Assembly (NCBI GenBank): GCA_017476085.1
Contig: JAFVEJ010000122.1
Span: 1-16,490 of the forward strand
Origin: Alphaproteobacteria bacterium
GTDB taxonomy: Bacteria > Pseudomonadota > Alphaproteobacteria > RF32 > CAG-977
Direction of reading: 5' to 3'
DNA: 16,490 bases
Shown here: positions 1 through 7,850 of the stretch, in pieces
How the letters are laid out: each line of letters starts with the position of its first letter
Numbering within the stretch: position 1 is the stretch's first letter
Position numbers and translations under genes: made by a program
Notes under the pieces: model-generated
What the model saw: only the letters and a program-made list of their open reading frames with translations
Databases searched by the model: none
What the model was told of the DNA's origin: nothing

Positions 1-1
1 C

Positions 2-925
2 ACTTTGGGCGAAGCGTTGACCCGTACGGTTACCGTGATGGCAACCGGCGTGCGGGACACGCAAATTCCCGATTTGGCTTTTGCTGACGGGGCAGGGTAT
101 AAACAATATCCGGGCAAGACGGATTCTAAAAATTTATTTGACGATAAAGGCATTGTCGGGGTGAAAACGCTCCAAATCGTATTTATGCCGACCATTGCCG
201 GCAAAGTCGTTTTGCCGTCAATGGAAATACCATGGTTTGATGTGAAAACGGGCAAAATGAAAAAGGCCGTTTTGCCGTCGCGCACAATCACGGTGACGGC
301 AGATTCATCGGAAACAAGCGTTTCTTTGCCGCCGGTTTCGCCGCAGACAGCATCCGTACAGGATAATCCGCCGGAAGTAAAAAAAGAATCCGCCTTTGCG
401 GAAGCTTTTTCGGAACCGCCTCAAAGTACGGCGGAACAGGAAGCGGCGCATGCATTTTGGGAAAAATATGTTCATCAGTCTCCGCTGCGGCTGTTTTTGG
501 CCGGGCTTTTGGCCGGAGGCGCAGTTGTAACGTCTTTATGGCTGCTGATGCATTTTTTGATTTTTAAAAAGTCAAAAACAGTTTCTTTGCCGCAGCATAT
601 AAAGGAAAACGATGCTGCCTGCGTTAAACGGTTAAAGGAAGCCTGTCAGTCGGGGGCGGCGGAAAAAGCAAAGCAGGCTTTGTTGGAATGGGGGCGTTCG
701 CATTGGCCGGAAAAACCGCCGCTAACCGTATCGAAATTGGCGGAAAGATTGAACAGTCCGGCACTGAAACAGGAAGCGGACAGTCTGAATGACGCTTTGT
801 ACGGAGAAGATCGCAGCCAATGGCATGGCGAAGACTTCTGGCTGGCTTTTAAAGAAGCTCGGGCGGACGAAAAAAAGAAATGGAAAACTGAAAAAATTCC
901 GGTTCCTCCGCTTTATCCGGAATAA
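2..925 (+). CDS. batD: BatD-family protein, C-terminal part (5' end outside window)
   Basis: The frame is open from the first bases of the window, so the gene starts upstream and only about 307 codons are visible. The early segment resembles the repeated beta-domains of BatD (oxygen-tolerance family): a GEALTRTVTV stretch, a YKQYPGK element, then GIVGVKTLQIVFMPTIAG and LPSMEIPWFD. A Pro/Ser/Glu-rich linker (about residues 100-150 of the fragment) leads to a single membrane helix at about 161-187, then a basic cytoplasmic tail of about 120 residues. This is the BatD layout: extracytoplasmic beta-domains, one helix, cytoplasmic C-terminus. BatD usually lies with batA/batB and MoxR genes and is linked to envelope stress tolerance, though the exact role is unclear. 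The neighbours that would confirm it are upstream of the window. Confidence 0.75.
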   Translation, partial: TLGEALTRTVTVMATGVRDTQIPDLAFADGAGYKQYPGKTDSKNLFDDKGIVGVKTLQIVFMPTIAGKVVLPSMEIPWFDVKTGKMKKAVLPSRTITVTADSSETSVSLPPVSPQTASVQDNPPEVKKESAFAEAFSEPPQSTAEQEAAHAFWEKYVHQSPLRLFLAGLLAGGAVVTSLWLLMHFLIFKKSKTVSLPQHIKENDAACVKRLKEACQSGAAEKAKQALLEWGRSHWPEKPPLTVSKLAERLNSPALKQEADSLNDALYGEDRSQWHGEDFWLAFKEARADEKKKWKTEKIPVPPLYPE

Positions 926-941
926 GCGTTTATTCTTTTTT
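909..941 (+). terminator. Probable Rho-independent terminator of the BatD gene
   Basis: An imperfect hairpin covers the stop codon. CGCTTTAT (909-916) pairs with ATAAGCG (922-928) with one bulged T, and a T-rich tract follows (929-941). The stem is short and AT-rich, so efficiency is uncertain. Confidence 0.45.
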
Positions 942-954
942 TACATTACGTCCT

Positions 955-960
955 TATAAT
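955..960 (+). promoter_or_regulatory. Possible -10 box upstream of the sensor-like membrane protein
   Basis: A perfect TATAAT lies 35 bases before the ATG at 996, just after the terminator-like hairpin. No good -35 is seen at 16-18 bases upstream, so this is only a candidate. Confidence 0.3.
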
Positions 961-995
961 CAATCCGATATTATTTTTTCGGAAAGTCGGGCTTT

Positions 996-2060
996 ATGCG
1001 CAATGTAAGCTTAATTCATACCGTTTTGGCGTCATTGCTGTGGGGGGGCGTTGTGTTTGTTTTTACAGGCATAACGTTTATGAAATATGAATCCGCTTCG
1101 CATATGCTGCGGGAATCCCGTATTGAAGCCGCTTTAACGGCGCTGCATAAAACAATCCAAATTGAAATGGATAAAGGAATTTCTTTGCCTGAATTGAAAA
1201 CGGTGGAAAAAGAATTGCTGCGTTACGCTCAGGATGAAAACGATCTGATTTCCGCTTCGGTTTTTGACGTTTATACGGGAAAAACATTATTTTCTACGGT
1301 TTCTTCACAAAAAGGACGGAATGTGCCGGAGCTTTGGCGTAAGAAGTGTGTTAAGCCGGAAGCGGTTTTTATTGAGTCTGAAAAAAATAAAGAAGTTGCA
1401 GGAGTTCTTCTTTTAAACGCTTTATCCGAAAATGCGGGATGTTTGATAGCGGAGTATTCGGTTGATATTCACGGTTCCGTTCGGGAAAAAATGATAAAAA
1501 CAGCTCTCCGTTATGCCTTTCGACTGACGGGAATAGGTGTTTTGATTTGTGTTTCGGTATATTTTTTCAGTTTTTTGATTTCGACGACGATGATCAATAA
1601 AAAAATACAGGCAAGTGTTTTTTTGTTGTCGTGTCAGAGCATGCTTTTATTCGGACTGTATTTTAATTTTAAAATGACATTTAAAGCGTTTGAAGCTGAT
1701 TTGGGGCAGGAAATCGCGGCTAAAGCGCAGTTGATTGCGGGACGGATCGGCAAACGGTTAAGCCAAACGGTTCAAAGCGGCGTTCCGTTTGATTCCATAA
1801 AAGGGTTGGAAACCTATATGGACCAAATTCGATTTGCCAATCAAGAAATTCTGTTCGTTTTGATCACGGATAAAACGGGGCGTGTGCTTTATGAATCCGG
1901 AACGGCGTCAAAAGCTTTTCAGGCCGATCCTCACACGGGTAAAATTTCTTTGAAAGAAGGATATTATAACGCGGCCGAACCCGTAAACGGCAGCAATGCC
2001 GTTATCGGATGGGTGCAGATCGGGATCAATGAAAGGTTTGTTCGTGAGAAAAATTTATAG
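996..2060 (+). CDS. Membrane protein with two sensor-like extracytoplasmic domains and no output domain
   Basis: This 354-residue protein has hydrophobic helices at about 8-28, 176-198 and 206-226. Two soluble segments, about 30-170 and 227-354, should both face the periplasm. They resemble each other: each has a long amphipathic helix region, a short linker, then a beta-hairpin-like core, ISASVFDVYTGKTLFS (86-100) and ILFVLITDKTGRVLYE (285-300). That pattern is typical of CACHE/PAS-like sensors, so the protein looks like an internal duplication of a sensor module. I see no HAMP, kinase, GGDEF or methyl-accepting domain. The start is supported by GGAAAG nine bases before the ATG. The 3' end overlaps the next gene, which encodes a substrate-binding protein, so the two may work together in ligand sensing. 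The specific family is not recognised. Confidence 0.75.
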   Translation: MRNVSLIHTVLASLLWGGVVFVFTGITFMKYESASHMLRESRIEAALTALHKTIQIEMDKGISLPELKTVEKELLRYAQDENDLISASVFDVYTGKTLFSTVSSQKGRNVPELWRKKCVKPEAVFIESEKNKEVAGVLLLNALSENAGCLIAEYSVDIHGSVREKMIKTALRYAFRLTGIGVLICVSVYFFSFLISTTMINKKIQASVFLLSCQSMLLFGLYFNFKMTFKAFEADLGQEIAAKAQLIAGRIGKRLSQTVQSGVPFDSIKGLETYMDQIRFANQEILFVLITDKTGRVLYESGTASKAFQADPHTGKISLKEGYYNAAEPVNGSNAVIGWVQIGINERFVREKNL

Positions 2061-3048
2061 TTTGCTTTTTTTTCTGATATGTCTGCCTTTTTTTTCGGCG
2101 GAAGCCGCACCGACACAAAAAGTGTATATGGTTTTATGGAACGGGTGTGAGGAGGCGTGCCGCGGTTTTTCGGATTACTTGAAAGCGTCGCATGAAACAA
2201 TAGAAATTATTCGGCGGGATCTTGGCCAAAAAACAGATAAAATCCCTCAGCTTTTAGAAGAAATTAAAGAGCAGGCTCCCGATTTGTTGGTGACTTGGGG
2301 AACTTTGGCAACGCTAAAAATTTTGGGAACGGGGGATAACGGTCCTGTTTCTCAATACGGTTCCATACCGGCATTGTTTATGGTTGTTTCCCAGCCAATT
2401 GAAAGCGGCGTGGTGTCATCTTTGGTTTCTCAAGGTCGGAACATAACGGGCGTTATGCATTTGGTACCGTTGGCGGAACAGCTGCAGTATGCCAGACAAG
2501 TTGTTGCATTTGACCGGCTCGGCGTTATTTATAATCCTGCGGAAACAAACGCTCAGTCAACGGTTGATCAGCTGCGTCAATATGCCGCGCTGATGAATTT
2601 TGAGTTATTGGAACGTTCCGTGCCGCTTTCCAAAAACAATGAACCTCTTGCGGAAAGCATAGCGTCTTTGGTTGCTGATTTGGCGGATAAAAAAGCGGAT
2701 CTGATTTATTTGGGGCCGGACGCTTTTATGAACGCCAACAGAAAAACGCTGATAGATACCGCGACGGCTTTTTCCGTTCCCGTTTTTTCCGCTTCCGAAG
2801 GGGCTGTTCGGTACGATAACGCATTGTTCGCCGTTGTGCACAGATACTATACGGTAGGGCAGCTGGCCGGAAAAAAAGCGCTGAAAATTTTAAAGAATAA
2901 AATACAGGCCTATGATATTCCGATTGAAGCCCCGCAAAGGGCTTTGCTTGTCGTGAACATGACGGCGGCGCAAAAAACAGGATTTTATCCGCCGTTTTCT
3001 TTGCTGCAAAATGCGGATCTGATAAATATTCCGTCATCGGAAAAATAA
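2029..3048 (+). CDS. ABC-type substrate-binding protein (ABC_sub_bind / TrpX-like)
   Basis: The protein of about 339 residues has a signal peptide with a basic start (FVRKIYS), a hydrophobic core (LLFFLICLPFF) and a likely cleavage site near AEA-AP. The mature part matches the ABC_sub_bind family: PDLLVTWGTLATLKIL, IPALFMVVSQPIESGVV, GRNITGVMHLVPLAEQL, LGVIYNPAETNAQ, ADLIYLGPDAF, and near the end a YTVGQLAGKKALKIL segment. Members bind small ligands, for example aromatic amino acids, for an ABC importer; the ligand cannot be told here. No permease or ATPase gene follows, so the protein may serve a distant transporter or the adjacent sensor-like protein. The start is ambiguous. ATG at 2029 is used; GTG at 2044 has a better placed AAAGG. 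Either choice overlaps the previous gene in another frame. Confidence 0.8.
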   Translation: MKGLFVRKIYSLLFFLICLPFFSAEAAPTQKVYMVLWNGCEEACRGFSDYLKASHETIEIIRRDLGQKTDKIPQLLEEIKEQAPDLLVTWGTLATLKILGTGDNGPVSQYGSIPALFMVVSQPIESGVVSSLVSQGRNITGVMHLVPLAEQLQYARQVVAFDRLGVIYNPAETNAQSTVDQLRQYAALMNFELLERSVPLSKNNEPLAESIASLVADLADKKADLIYLGPDAFMNANRKTLIDTATAFSVPVFSASEGAVRYDNALFAVVHRYYTVGQLAGKKALKILKNKIQAYDIPIEAPQRALLVVNMTAAQKTGFYPPFSLLQNADLINIPSSEK

Positions 3049-3142
3049 CGCTGTTTTGTTCAAACTGTTTAAAAAACATTTTTCTGTAAATATTACGGAT
3101 ATCGATTCGCTATCGAAAGTACGGACATTTTTTTCCTTGTGT

Positions 3143-3170
3143 TTGACGAATATGATCAACCTGATACACT
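3143..3170 (+). promoter_or_regulatory. Probable sigma70-type promoter of the phosphofructokinase gene
   Basis: TTGACG (3143-3148) and TACACT (3165-3170) are separated by 16 bases in the 154-base gap before the gene. Transcription would begin near 3177, giving a leader of about 25 bases. The rest of the gap shows only a weak all-AT hairpin just after 3048. Confidence 0.5.
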
Positions 3171-3202
3171 AAAGAGAAATGATTTGTCAGGGAGATTTTT
3201 TT

Positions 3203-4474
3203 ATGCCGTATGAAAAAATAAAAGGAAAATTGCTGGTGGCTCAGGGCGGCGGTCCGACGGCGGTTATCAATCAGTCTTTGGTCGGCGTCGTTTTGGAAGC
3301 GCGCAAGTTTAACCGTGTTGATCTGGTTTACGGGGCAGTGCACGGAGTGCGCGGCATCGTGAATGAAGATCTTGTTAATTTATCCAGCGAAACATCGCAT
3401 AATTTGGAAATGGTCGCCAACACGCCTTCTTCCGCTTTGGGAACGACGCGTGACAAGCCGGATCTGAAATATTGTCAGCAAATGCTCCGTGTGATGCAGG
3501 CGCATGATATCCGCTATTTTTTATATATCGGAGGGAATGATTCTGCTGACACGACCCGCATTATCAGCGAAGAGGCCAAAAAAGAAGGTTATCAGCTCAG
3601 ATGTATCCATATCCCTAAAACGATCGATAACGATCTGATGCATAACGATCATTGTCCGGGGTATCCTTCCGCAGCTCGTTATGTGTCGCAGGCTTTTGTC
3701 GGGCTGAATCGTGACAGTTGGGCTTTGGGCGGAACGGTGATTGCCGTTGTTATGGGGCGTCATGCCGGCTTTTTGACAGCCGCGGCGGCAATGGGGAAAA
3801 AATTCCCGGATGACGGACCGCATTTGATTTATATGCCGGAACGTACATTCGATTTGGACAAGTTTGCTCAGGACGTTCGCCGCGTTTATGAAAAATATGA
3901 TCGCTGCGTTGTCGCCGTCAGCGAAGGAATCCATGACGCATCCGGTCAGCCGATTATTACACAGCTGACAAAAAATAATGATCGTGACGCGCATGGGAAT
4001 GTGCAGTTGTCCGGTTCCGGCGCTTTGGGGGACAGTCTGGCTCAGGTGCTGCGCGAAAAAGTCGGTATTCAACGTGTTCGCGCGGATACATTGGGATATA
4101 TGCAGCGTTCCTTTGTCGGATGTGTTTCCGACGTGGATCAACGCGAAGCTCGCGAAGTCGGGGAAAAAGCCGTTCAGTTCGCGATGTGGGGCAATTCGGA
4201 CGGATCCGTCGCGATCAAGAGAATCGGTTTTTATATGTGCGATTACGATTTGATTCCTTTGGATCAGGTTGCGGCAAAAACACGGACGATGCCGGACGAA
4301 TTTATCACGCCGGAAGGCAATGATGTGACGGATGCTTTTCGTATGTATTTGCGGCCGTTGTTGGGATCAAGGATGCCGGACGCTTATCGTCTGCGCGCGC
4401 CGTTTATTCCTAAAATTTTAAATGAGGGCGTTCCTTTTTCGGCTGAACGCCAGCCACAACTGCCGCAATGGTAA
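3203..4474 (+). CDS. pfp: Pyrophosphate-dependent 6-phosphofructokinase
   Basis: This 423-residue enzyme transfers a phosphoryl group between PPi and fructose 6-phosphate to give fructose 1,6-bisphosphate in cytoplasmic glycolysis; the PPi reaction is reversible. Family motifs are present: GGGPTAVINQS near the N-terminus, YIGGNDSADT, PKTIDNDL with the catalytic Asp, MGRHAGFL for sugar-phosphate binding, and a late MPDEFI region. The Lys in PKTIDND (Gly in ATP-type enzymes) and the Asp in GGNDS are the residues that mark PPi use. The length is normal for the longer PPi-dependent clade. The start at ATG 3203 is chosen over one 24 bases upstream because AGGGAG (3189-3194) is well placed for it. 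The gene is monocistronic, with its own promoter and a strong terminator. Confidence 0.93.
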   Translation: MPYEKIKGKLLVAQGGGPTAVINQSLVGVVLEARKFNRVDLVYGAVHGVRGIVNEDLVNLSSETSHNLEMVANTPSSALGTTRDKPDLKYCQQMLRVMQAHDIRYFLYIGGNDSADTTRIISEEAKKEGYQLRCIHIPKTIDNDLMHNDHCPGYPSAARYVSQAFVGLNRDSWALGGTVIAVVMGRHAGFLTAAAAMGKKFPDDGPHLIYMPERTFDLDKFAQDVRRVYEKYDRCVVAVSEGIHDASGQPIITQLTKNNDRDAHGNVQLSGSGALGDSLAQVLREKVGIQRVRADTLGYMQRSFVGCVSDVDQREAREVGEKAVQFAMWGNSDGSVAIKRIGFYMCDYDLIPLDQVAAKTRTMPDEFITPEGNDVTDAFRMYLRPLLGSRMPDAYRLRAPFIPKILNEGVPFSAERQPQLPQW

Positions 4475-4481
4475 TTTGAAT

Positions 4482-4510
4482 AAAAAAGCGGTCAAGCGGG
4501 CCGCTTTTTT
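4482..4510. terminator. Bidirectional Rho-independent terminator
   Basis: AAAAAAGCGG (4482-4491) and CCGCTTTTTT (4501-4510) form a perfect 10-bp stem with a nine-base loop, with T-tracts on both strands. It ends the phosphofructokinase gene and, on the other strand, overlaps the stop codon of the convergent gene. Confidence 0.9.
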
Positions 4511-4940
4511 ATTTGCGTGTCGTCGGATAGATTTTTTCCGCGTTGGCCGCCAGTTTCTTTTGTCCGCGAGGGTAAAAAAATTTTCCGTCCGGCATACGCA
4601 AAGAACCGTCGGAATACAGTTCTGTTTTGAAAATCGGCATACGGGTAAAATCGCGAACGGCTGAAGCGCATTCTTCTTTGCGTTTCCGATAAATTGAGAA
4701 AGAACTGAGTTTTGACTGAGCGTAGCTGCGTAAACGGGCTTTCTCGATTTCGGGACTTCGGGAAGTGTTGCTGATATAGCGGCTGAGAATTTCTTCAAAT
4801 TGATATAAGGGTTTATATGCGCCGCATGCTAGGACTACGCCGGCTATATGGCCCATTTCTTCATCATCGTTTGACGGCTCGGCCGCAAAAAGATTCAAGG
4901 GAAATAAAGTGAGCATTAAAATAGCGGCAGCTTTACGCAT
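4509..4940 (-). CDS. Small secreted (periplasmic) protein of unknown function
   Basis: The 143-residue product begins with a signal peptide (MRKAAAILMLTLFPLNLFA) with likely cleavage after FAA. The mature part is largely helical and charged and has two cysteines, one in VVLACGAY and one in RKEECASAV, that could form a disulfide. This layout (Gly/Leu-rich segment with a Cys, an R..Y..K..F helix, then ECA) faintly recalls small alphaproteobacterial periplasmic proteins of the TIGR02301 type, but that link is only a guess. An AGGA site eight bases before the ATG supports the start. It converges on the phosphofructokinase gene and is probably transcribed alone. Confidence 0.75.
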   Translation of the reverse strand: MRKAAAILMLTLFPLNLFAAEPSNDDEEMGHIAGVVLACGAYKPLYQFEEILSRYISNTSRSPEIEKARLRSYAQSKLSSFSIYRKRKEECASAVRDFTRMPIFKTELYSDGSLRMPDGKFFYPRGQKKLAANAEKIYPTTRK

Positions 4941-5002
4941 AATAAAATTCCTGTGTAAAAGATATTATCGTAACTTTACTTTATTCGGGAAAAGTTCAAA
5001 AA

Positions 5003-5025
5003 TTCTTAAAATCGGAAAGCCGATT
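5003..5025 (-). terminator. Probable terminator of the hydrolase operon
   Basis: AATCGG (5010-5015) and CCGATT (5020-5025) form a 6-bp stem with a four-base loop. On the minus strand it is followed by a T-rich run. It overlaps the stop codon of the alpha/beta hydrolase. Confidence 0.45.
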
Positions 5026-5725
5026 ATAGGAGAATTTTTTGAAAAAATAAACGCCAGGCCGCTGTAACGGCATCCGGATTTTCTATCGGCGGCAAATGAG
5101 CGCTGTTTTTAATAATGATATGCGTGCCGTCCGGAATTTGCGCGGCCATTTCTTTCATTGCTTCCGGCGGCGATAAAAAGTCCTTTTCGCCGCCCATTAT
5201 TAAAGCGGGACAGCCGATTTTCGAAAGCAAAGACGAAGAGTCCGGCCGGTTCATAATCAGCGTTTGCTCGTTGATGTATTTTTCAATCCCTATGGCCGAC
5301 GCCATCTGTGACAGCATATGACGATTTGCGTCATTACGGTTTTCAGGCAGAATAATATCCAATAAAGCCGGAGAAATAACGGCTTCGATTCCGTTTTCTT
5401 TTGCTTTTTCAATCATTTTCAGCCGTTTTTCTTTTGCCGCCGGAGGGTCCGATCGTTCGTTCGTATCCATTAAAATTACGCCGGCTGCGCGTTCGGGAGC
5501 CTGCCGTAAAATTTCAAAAGCGATATAGCCGCCCATAGAGATGCCGCCTAAGATAAAACGTTCCGGCACTTGAGCTAAAATCCGTTTGGCCGCCGCGGCA
5601 ACATCCGTATCCGGTCCCGGTTCGGGAACGAAAAAATCGTATGTATTTTTCAAAGCCTCGATTTGATGCGCAAACAGAGTAGCATCGCATAACAAAGCCG
5701 GCAGTAAAACGACAGGGGTTTTCAT
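5024..5725 (-). CDS. Alpha/beta hydrolase
   Basis: This 233-residue protein has the alpha/beta-hydrolase pattern: an early strand and loop (VVLLPALLCD), a nucleophile elbow GISMGG with Ser63, an acid residue Asp182 in GGEKDFLSPP, and a base His210 in NSAHLPPIENP. These form a complete Ser-Asp-His triad. A cap region lies between about residues 90 and 165. No signal peptide is seen, so it should be cytoplasmic. The substrate cannot be told; esterases and haloperoxidase-like enzymes share this layout. It starts 11 bases after the stop of the isochorismatase-fold gene and is probably co-transcribed with it, which hints at consecutive detoxification or catabolic steps. That functional link is inference. 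Confidence 0.88.
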   Translation of the reverse strand: MKTPVVLLPALLCDATLFAHQIEALKNTYDFFVPEPGPDTDVAAAAKRILAQVPERFILGGISMGGYIAFEILRQAPERAAGVILMDTNERSDPPAAKEKRLKMIEKAKENGIEAVISPALLDIILPENRNDANRHMLSQMASAIGIEKYINEQTLIMNRPDSSSLLSKIGCPALIMGGEKDFLSPPEAMKEMAAQIPDGTHIIIKNSAHLPPIENPDAVTAAWRLFFQKILL

Positions 5726-5736
5726 TAAAGGTCTTT

Positions 5737-6285
5737 CTATTTGATTAAACGATTTTGAATGTCTTTAAACTCCGGAGAACCGGCTTTTCTCAGCCATTCG
5801 AACAAAACCATTTCCGCACCGGCCAGAAAAACGCCTTCCTGCTTTAAGCGTCGGATTGCGGTTTGTTCGTTTTCCGGAAAACGGCAGCCGGAAGCATCCG
5901 TAACGACAAAAACTTCAAAACCGGCTTCTTTTAACTCAACGGCGGTCTGTAAAACACAAATATGTTCTTCAATGCCGGCAATGACGACTTGTTTTTTATT
6001 CAGAGAGGATAAATGATCCATAAAACCATCCTCTCGTACGGCGGAAAGACTTGTCTTTTCAAAATAAAAAGCCGTTTGAGGCGCCGCGTCCCGAATGTCG
6101 AACAAAGACGGCCCCAATCCTTTGGGGTATTGTTCGGTGATAATAACGGGAATGTTTAAAATGCCGGCTCCTTTCAACAGTCGGGAGCAGCCGTCGATAA
6201 TGCGGCGCGGCTCATGCATCGCCGGAGCCAGGCGTTCCTGAACATCAATAATTAAAAGACATGAATCCGTTTTGCTGATTAGCAT
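5737..6285 (-). CDS. Isochorismatase-family cysteine hydrolase
   Basis: The 182-residue protein carries the three catalytic landmarks of the isochorismatase-like fold: Asp in CLLIIDVQERL, Lys in FEKTSLSA, and the nucleophilic Cys in EEHICVLQTAVEL. The cis-peptide neighbourhood (AGIEEHIC) is also typical. Members hydrolyse amides or ureido compounds (nicotinamidase, N-carbamoyl hydrolases) or isochorismate. The short form and the EEHIC signature resemble YcaC-like or hydrolase-of-unknown-substrate members more than PncA, so the substrate is left open. The start at 6285 is preferred over an upstream in-frame ATG because AGGGA lies seven bases before it. It is first in a two-gene minus-strand operon and divergent from the helicase gene. 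Confidence 0.88.
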   Translation of the reverse strand: MLISKTDSCLLIIDVQERLAPAMHEPRRIIDGCSRLLKGAGILNIPVIITEQYPKGLGPSLFDIRDAAPQTAFYFEKTSLSAVREDGFMDHLSSLNKKQVVIAGIEEHICVLQTAVELKEAGFEVFVVTDASGCRFPENEQTAIRRLKQEGVFLAGAEMVLFEWLRKAGSPEFKDIQNRLIK

Positions 6286-6313
6286 TGTTCTGTCCCTTTT
6301 TTCGGTATATAAA
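6285..6313 (+). promoter_or_regulatory. Candidate promoter of the DEAD-box helicase gene
   Basis: TTGTTC (6285-6290) and TATAAA (6308-6313) are 17 bases apart in the divergent gap. The -35 has only partial agreement and lies at the start codon of the opposite gene, so this is tentative. Confidence 0.35.
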
Positions 6314-6358
6314 GCTTTAATCACCGTGCCACACTTTTTATGGAATATAAATACAAAA

Positions 6359-7753
6359 ATGAAATTTTCTGAACTCGGACTGAATGAAAAGACGCTGAAA
6401 GCCGTAAGCGAAGTCGGCTATGAAGAACCTACACCCATTCAACAAAAAGCCATTCCCGAAATTTTGAAACGCAATGACGTTATGGGAATAGCGCAGACAG
6501 GAACCGGAAAGACGGCGGCATTTACTTTGCCGATGATCGATATTCTGGCAAACGGACGGGCAAAGGCGCTGATGCCCAGAACGTTGATTTTGTCTCCGAC
6601 GCGGGAATTAGCTATGCAAATCGCCGATTGTTTCAAGCAGTACGGTAAATATCAAAAACTTTCCATGGCATTGCTGATCGGCGGAGAGTCTATGATTGAG
6701 CAGCAGAAAGTCTTGTCCCGGGGGGTGGATGTGTTGATCGCGACACCCGGGCGGATGATTGATTTGTGTGAACGGGGGCGCATTTTACTGCGCGATGTCC
6801 GGATATTCGTATTGGATGAAGCGGACAGAATGCTGGATATGGGCTTTATCCCCGATGTGGAAAAAATAGCGGCTAAATTGCCGGCGATGCGTCAAACACT
6901 GCTGTTTTCCGCAACGATGCTTCCCGAAATCAAGGCGCTGGCTCAGAAGTTTATGAAATTTCCCGTTGAAATACGCGTCGATCCGTCGATGTCAACAGCC
7001 GATACGGTGGAACATTTTATCGTCAAAACAAACGAACGCGGCAAACGGGAAGTGCTGCGCAATTTAATCCGCTCTGAAAACGTTCAAAATGCGATGATTT
7101 TCTGCAATCGCAAGAAAGATGTCGATATTTTGTTTAAATCGTTTACGAAACATAAGTTTTCTGTTGCCGCTCTGCATGGGGATATGGCACAGGGGCAACG
7201 TACGGAAACGCTTAACGCCTTTCGTGACGGAAAGGTTCAGCTGCTTGTCTGTTCGGATATTGCGGCTCGCGGATTGGATTTGCCGGAAGTGTCCCATGTG
7301 TTTAATTTTGATGTTCCCGTTAATCCCGAAGATTATATTCATCGTATCGGACGGACCGGTCGCGCCGGTCGGGCAGGGCGGGCTTTTATGCTGATTACTT
7401 CCGCGGATTTTAAAGCATTGGCGGCAATAGAACGGGTGATCGGCCAAAAGATTGAAGAAATGTCCCGTTTTTCCGTTGAGATGGATCCGCCGCCCGAACC
7501 GAAAAAAAAGCGTCCGCAAAAATCAACCGAACCGAAAGGGCAGAAAAAATCTTCCGTTTCCCGGGAAAAGACGGAAGAAAAACAAAAAAAAGATAAACCT
7601 GAGACAAAAAGAAACGCTTCCGGCGGAAAAAAACGGGAAAAAGAAAACGATAATGCTTTTGCCGTAAAACAAAAAGCGCGTTCTTCTGAAAAATCGGGCA
7701 GTTTCGGTAAGGATATTCCTGCTTTTCTGATGAATGAAATTAAAATATCGTGA
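6359..7753 (+). CDS. rhlE: DEAD-box ATP-dependent RNA helicase, RhlE-like
   Basis: The 464-residue helicase has every motif in order: Q motif (F3 to Q28), I AQTGTGKT (45-52), Ia PTRELA, Ib TPGR, II DEAD (153-156), III SAT (184-186), IV AMIFCNRK, V ARGLDLPE and VI HRIGRTGRAG (about 328-337). The N-terminal FSELGLNEKTLKAVSEVGY is typical of the RhlE group. A Lys/Glu/Pro-rich basic tail (about 379-464) probably binds RNA and ends in an IPAFLM peptide like those seen at C-termini of alphaproteobacterial helicases. It should unwind short RNA duplexes in ribosome maturation or RNA decay. The start is set at the Met that opens the Q-motif region; an in-frame ATG 87 bases upstream would overlap the divergent gene and encode unrelated sequence. 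No strong ribosome site is visible before it. Confidence 0.93.
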   Translation: MKFSELGLNEKTLKAVSEVGYEEPTPIQQKAIPEILKRNDVMGIAQTGTGKTAAFTLPMIDILANGRAKALMPRTLILSPTRELAMQIADCFKQYGKYQKLSMALLIGGESMIEQQKVLSRGVDVLIATPGRMIDLCERGRILLRDVRIFVLDEADRMLDMGFIPDVEKIAAKLPAMRQTLLFSATMLPEIKALAQKFMKFPVEIRVDPSMSTADTVEHFIVKTNERGKREVLRNLIRSENVQNAMIFCNRKKDVDILFKSFTKHKFSVAALHGDMAQGQRTETLNAFRDGKVQLLVCSDIAARGLDLPEVSHVFNFDVPVNPEDYIHRIGRTGRAGRAGRAFMLITSADFKALAAIERVIGQKIEEMSRFSVEMDPPPEPKKKRPQKSTEPKGQKKSSVSREKTEEKQKKDKPETKRNASGGKKREKENDNAFAVKQKARSSEKSGSFGKDIPAFLMNEIKIS

Positions 7754-7776
7754 CGAAAATTATAATAAAAAAACGG

Positions 7777-7806
7777 AAGAGAGTTTAAAAAAGCTCTCTT
7801 TGTTTG
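7777..7806 (+). terminator. Probable terminator between helicase and T4SS operon
   Basis: AAGAGAG (7777-7783) pairs with CTCTCTT (7794-7800) around a 10-base loop, followed by TGTTTG. The T-tract is weak. I see no convincing promoter in the remaining 45 bases before 7851, so some read-through into the T4SS genes is possible. Confidence 0.5.
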
Positions 7807-7850
7807 CATTCGGAAAGGTATTTTTAACGAAATAGAGCCACTATTAAAGA

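Noticed and set aside
3056..3085. Terminator after the substrate-binding protein gene
   Set aside because: TGTTT-AAA-AAACA followed by T's is an all-AT 5-bp stem, too weak to call.
3521..4141. 206-residue minus-strand frame inside the phosphofructokinase gene
   Set aside because: It is a shadow of a gene with unmistakable family motifs and shows no coherent domain or start signal.
6272..6358. N-terminal extension of the helicase from ATG 6272
   Set aside because: The extra 29 residues are hydrophobic, unlike any DEAD-box start, and would overlap the divergent isochorismatase-family gene; the Q-motif region begins properly at 6359.
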